Assembly: GCA_002422125.1 (NCBI GenBank)
Contig: DITF01000189.1
Span: 1 to 5,389 of the forward strand
Length of the DNA stretch: 5,389 bases
Reading direction: 5' to 3'
DNA from: a bacterium UBP17_UBA6191
GTDB taxonomy: Bacteria; Muiribacteriota; UBA6191
Shown here: positions 5,092 through 5,389 of the stretch, piece by piece
Layout: each line of letters starts with the position of its first letter
How positions within the stretch are numbered: position 1 is the stretch's first letter
Notes under the pieces: generated by a model
What the model saw: only the letters and a program-made list of their open reading frames with translations
Databases searched by the model: none
Told to the model about the DNA's origin: nothing
Position numbers and translations under genes: made by a program

Positions 5092-5389
5092 ATGAGTGAG
5101 AGTCAGGGTAACAAAGAAATCACCAGTCGTAGCAAAGATTATTCCCAGTGGTATAACGATATTGTAATCAAGGCAGGACTTGCCGATTATTCCCCGGTGC
5201 GGGGCTGTATGGTAATTAAACCATACGGGTATGCGATCTGGGAAAAGATGCAATCTGTTTTAGATTCAGCATTCAAAGCTACTGGGCATCAAAATGCCTA
5301 TTTTCCCCTTTTTATTCCCAAAAGTTTCTTGTCCAAGGAAGCCTCTCACATCGAAGGTTTTGCCAAAGAATGTGCCGTAGTTACTCACT
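5092..5389 (+). CDS. proS: Prolyl-tRNA synthetase, archaeal/eukaryote-like short type, N-terminal part (3' end outside window)
   Basis: Class II aminoacyl-tRNA synthetase that attaches proline to tRNA-Pro, in the cytoplasm. The 99 visible residues run from the ATG at 5092 through the last complete codon, with one base of codon 100 left; no stop occurs before the edge. The N-terminus matches the short ProRS class lacking the INS editing domain near the N-terminus: TSRSKDYSQWYNDIVIKAGL (11-30), then SPVRGCMVIKPYGYAIWEKMQ (34-54), where VIKPYGYAIWE is a strong hallmark, and NAYFPLFIPKSFL (68-80), which contains the class II motif 1 proline. FAKECAVVTH (90-99) also fits the group. The bacterial-type ProRS of enterics starts quite differently. 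Motifs 2 and 3 and the rest of the protein are not visible. An extended -10 promoter and AGGAG precede it. An ORF on the opposite strand over this region is a shadow. Confidence 0.93.
   Translation, partial: MSESQGNKEITSRSKDYSQWYNDIVIKAGLADYSPVRGCMVIKPYGYAIWEKMQSVLDSAFKATGHQNAYFPLFIPKSFLSKEASHIEGFAKECAVVTH

Noticed and set aside
5005..5253. Minus-strand frame of 82 residues at the right end
   Set aside because: It overlaps the start of prolyl-tRNA synthetase, whose protein is unmistakable on the + strand.
1..5389. CRISPR, IS element, tRNA, phage or defence genes
   Set aside because: I looked for repeated units, inverted-repeat-bounded transposase frames, tRNA cloverleaf-like stretches and phage or defence motifs and saw none. 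The window reads as ordinary chromosome.

Overview
The window is ordinary bacterial chromosome: dense, short gaps, mid-range GC by eye, and no tRNA, rRNA, IS element, phage gene or CRISPR array that I can see. It holds eight genes, two of them cut by the window edges. Taxonomy cannot be fixed from the sequence. The prolyl-tRNA synthetase is of the archaeal/eukaryote-like short type, used by several bacterial phyla (for example Bacteroidota). Together with Shine-Dalgarno sites and sigma70-like promoters, this would fit a Bdellovibrionota-like or other non-enteric Gram-negative bacterium, but that is a weak inference.

Layout. Positions 1-477 (+) hold the C-terminal part of a proline-rich protein I do not recognise. 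After an 88-base gap comes a compact four-gene + strand run. It contains a glutamate dehydrogenase (566-1795), a stand-alone cyclic-nucleotide-binding-domain protein (1804-2322), a GDP-mannose 4,6-dehydratase (2326-3297) and an exported helical protein of unknown function (3294-4064). The junctions are 8 bases, 3 bases and a 4-base ATGA overlap, so these genes are very probably one operon with translational coupling. The last gene meets a convergent minus-strand gene for a TM2-domain membrane protein with a winged-helix-like C-terminus (4061-4612), and the two stop codons overlap. A divergent intergenic region (about 4613-4826) carries a good + promoter for a 61-residue acidic protein (4827-5012). 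A strong extended -10 promoter then drives proS (5092 to beyond the window end).

How the genes may work together. The enzymes are easy to name: nitrogen/carbon interconversion (Glu + NAD(P)+ to 2-oxoglutarate + ammonium) and the first committed step from GDP-mannose to GDP-6-deoxyhexoses. There is no obvious metabolic link between them. The most interesting feature is a CNB sensor without a DNA-binding domain, tightly packed between these two enzymes and followed by an unrecognised exported protein. I find no clear evidence of a new defence or mobile system here.
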